A DNA stretch of 64,000 bases from Hyphomicrobiales bacterium (GTDB taxonomy: Bacteria > Pseudomonadota > Alphaproteobacteria > Rhizobiales > Rhizobiaceae): contig QEVK01000015.1 of the NCBI GenBank assembly GCA_003577315.1, positions 161,295-225,294 on the forward strand. The letters run 5' to 3'. This document shows positions 63,906-64,000 of the stretch, one piece after another. The notes beneath the pieces are model-generated. The model searched no databases and had not been told where the DNA came from. It saw only the letters and a program-made list of their open reading frames with translations. Positions within the stretch are counted from its first letter, which is position 1. Every line of letters starts with the position of its first letter. The position numbers and the translations under genes are program-made.

Positions 63906-64000
63906 TGTCAACGGCGGAGTAAAAGTCGGCCATTGGGCGGCGCAAAAGTAGTCCACTTGGCGGCGCATTTGGGGAACGCCGGGAGGGCGTAGCCCGACCA
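63906..64000. mobile_element. End of an IS21-family-like insertion sequence
   Basis: From TGTCAACGG at 63906 the sequence changes character and contains two imperfect 23-base tandem repeats, 63921-63943 and 63944-63966 (19 of 23 identical; both start AAAAGT and end GGCGGCGC). Multiple terminal repeats of this type and a TG end are hallmarks of the IS21 family; the following GGGAGGGCGTAGCC is also familiar from such elements. Transposase genes (istA, istB) would lie beyond the window. Confidence 0.62.

Overview
The window is GC-rich chromosomal DNA from an alphaproteobacterium, most likely a member of the Hyphomicrobiales (rhizobial type). Indicators are a heterotetrameric-type sarcosine oxidase, LivHMGF and UgpBAEC transporters, a FixL-FixJ-FixK oxygen cascade, a host-attachment family protein, and uniformly high third-position GC. 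I saw no rRNA, tRNA or CRISPR array. The 54.7-64 kb segment looks visibly less GC-rich than the rest and ends in what appears to be an IS21-type insertion.

Layout. 1-3.4 kb: end of a sarcosine oxidase operon (soxA, soxG). 3.4-6.1 kb: CHASE-PAS-GGDEF-EAL cyclic-di-GMP protein. 6.2-19.4 kb: an acyl-CoA catabolic island with two SDRs, an APH-type kinase, MaoC hydratase, TetR regulator with its operator, acyl-CoA dehydrogenase, quinone-oxidoreductase-like enzyme, a complete branched-chain-type ABC importer and an acyl-CoA synthetase. The kinase plus dehydrogenase pair recalls the Lva/ACAD10-11 route for 4-hydroxy acids. 19.4-25.8 kb: AraC regulator with divergent MFS exporter, then an RND efflux pair. 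26.2-30.2 kb: glutamine-synthetase-like ligase, aldehyde dehydrogenase and iron alcohol dehydrogenase, a plausible gamma-glutamyl amino-alcohol pathway.

30.4-50 kb: a low-oxygen island. It holds FixK, FixJ and heme-PAS FixL, an RpoD-like sigma factor, universal stress protein, phosphoribosyltransferase, DUF2267 protein, Hsp20, a flavin-split-barrel protein, an AlgI/AlgJ-like pair, two related c-type cytochromes, and a 2-oxoacid dehydrogenase E1 pair whose alpha subunit carries a twin-arginine (Tat) signal. A phosphotransferase/ATPase fusion, a Tat-exported fumarate-reductase-like flavoprotein and a separate tetraheme cytochrome follow. Eight FNR/FixK-type boxes (TTGAY-N4-RTCAA) lie in front of these genes, tying them into one regulon. 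The most unusual proposal is a periplasmic, cytochrome-coupled thiamine-diphosphate E1 enzyme, paired with a split flavocytochrome reductase.

50.2-54.5 kb: ugpBAEC importer for glycerol-3-phosphate type substrates. 54.8-64 kb: a locus around homologues of the two halves of the plant Tm-1 protein (UPF0261 and a PEP-hydrolase-like TIM barrel), with a regulator that fuses the same TIM barrel to a degenerate NtrC-type AAA domain, a truncated third TIM-barrel paralogue, an ABC importer with two different permeases, and a sulfatase cut off by the insertion element.
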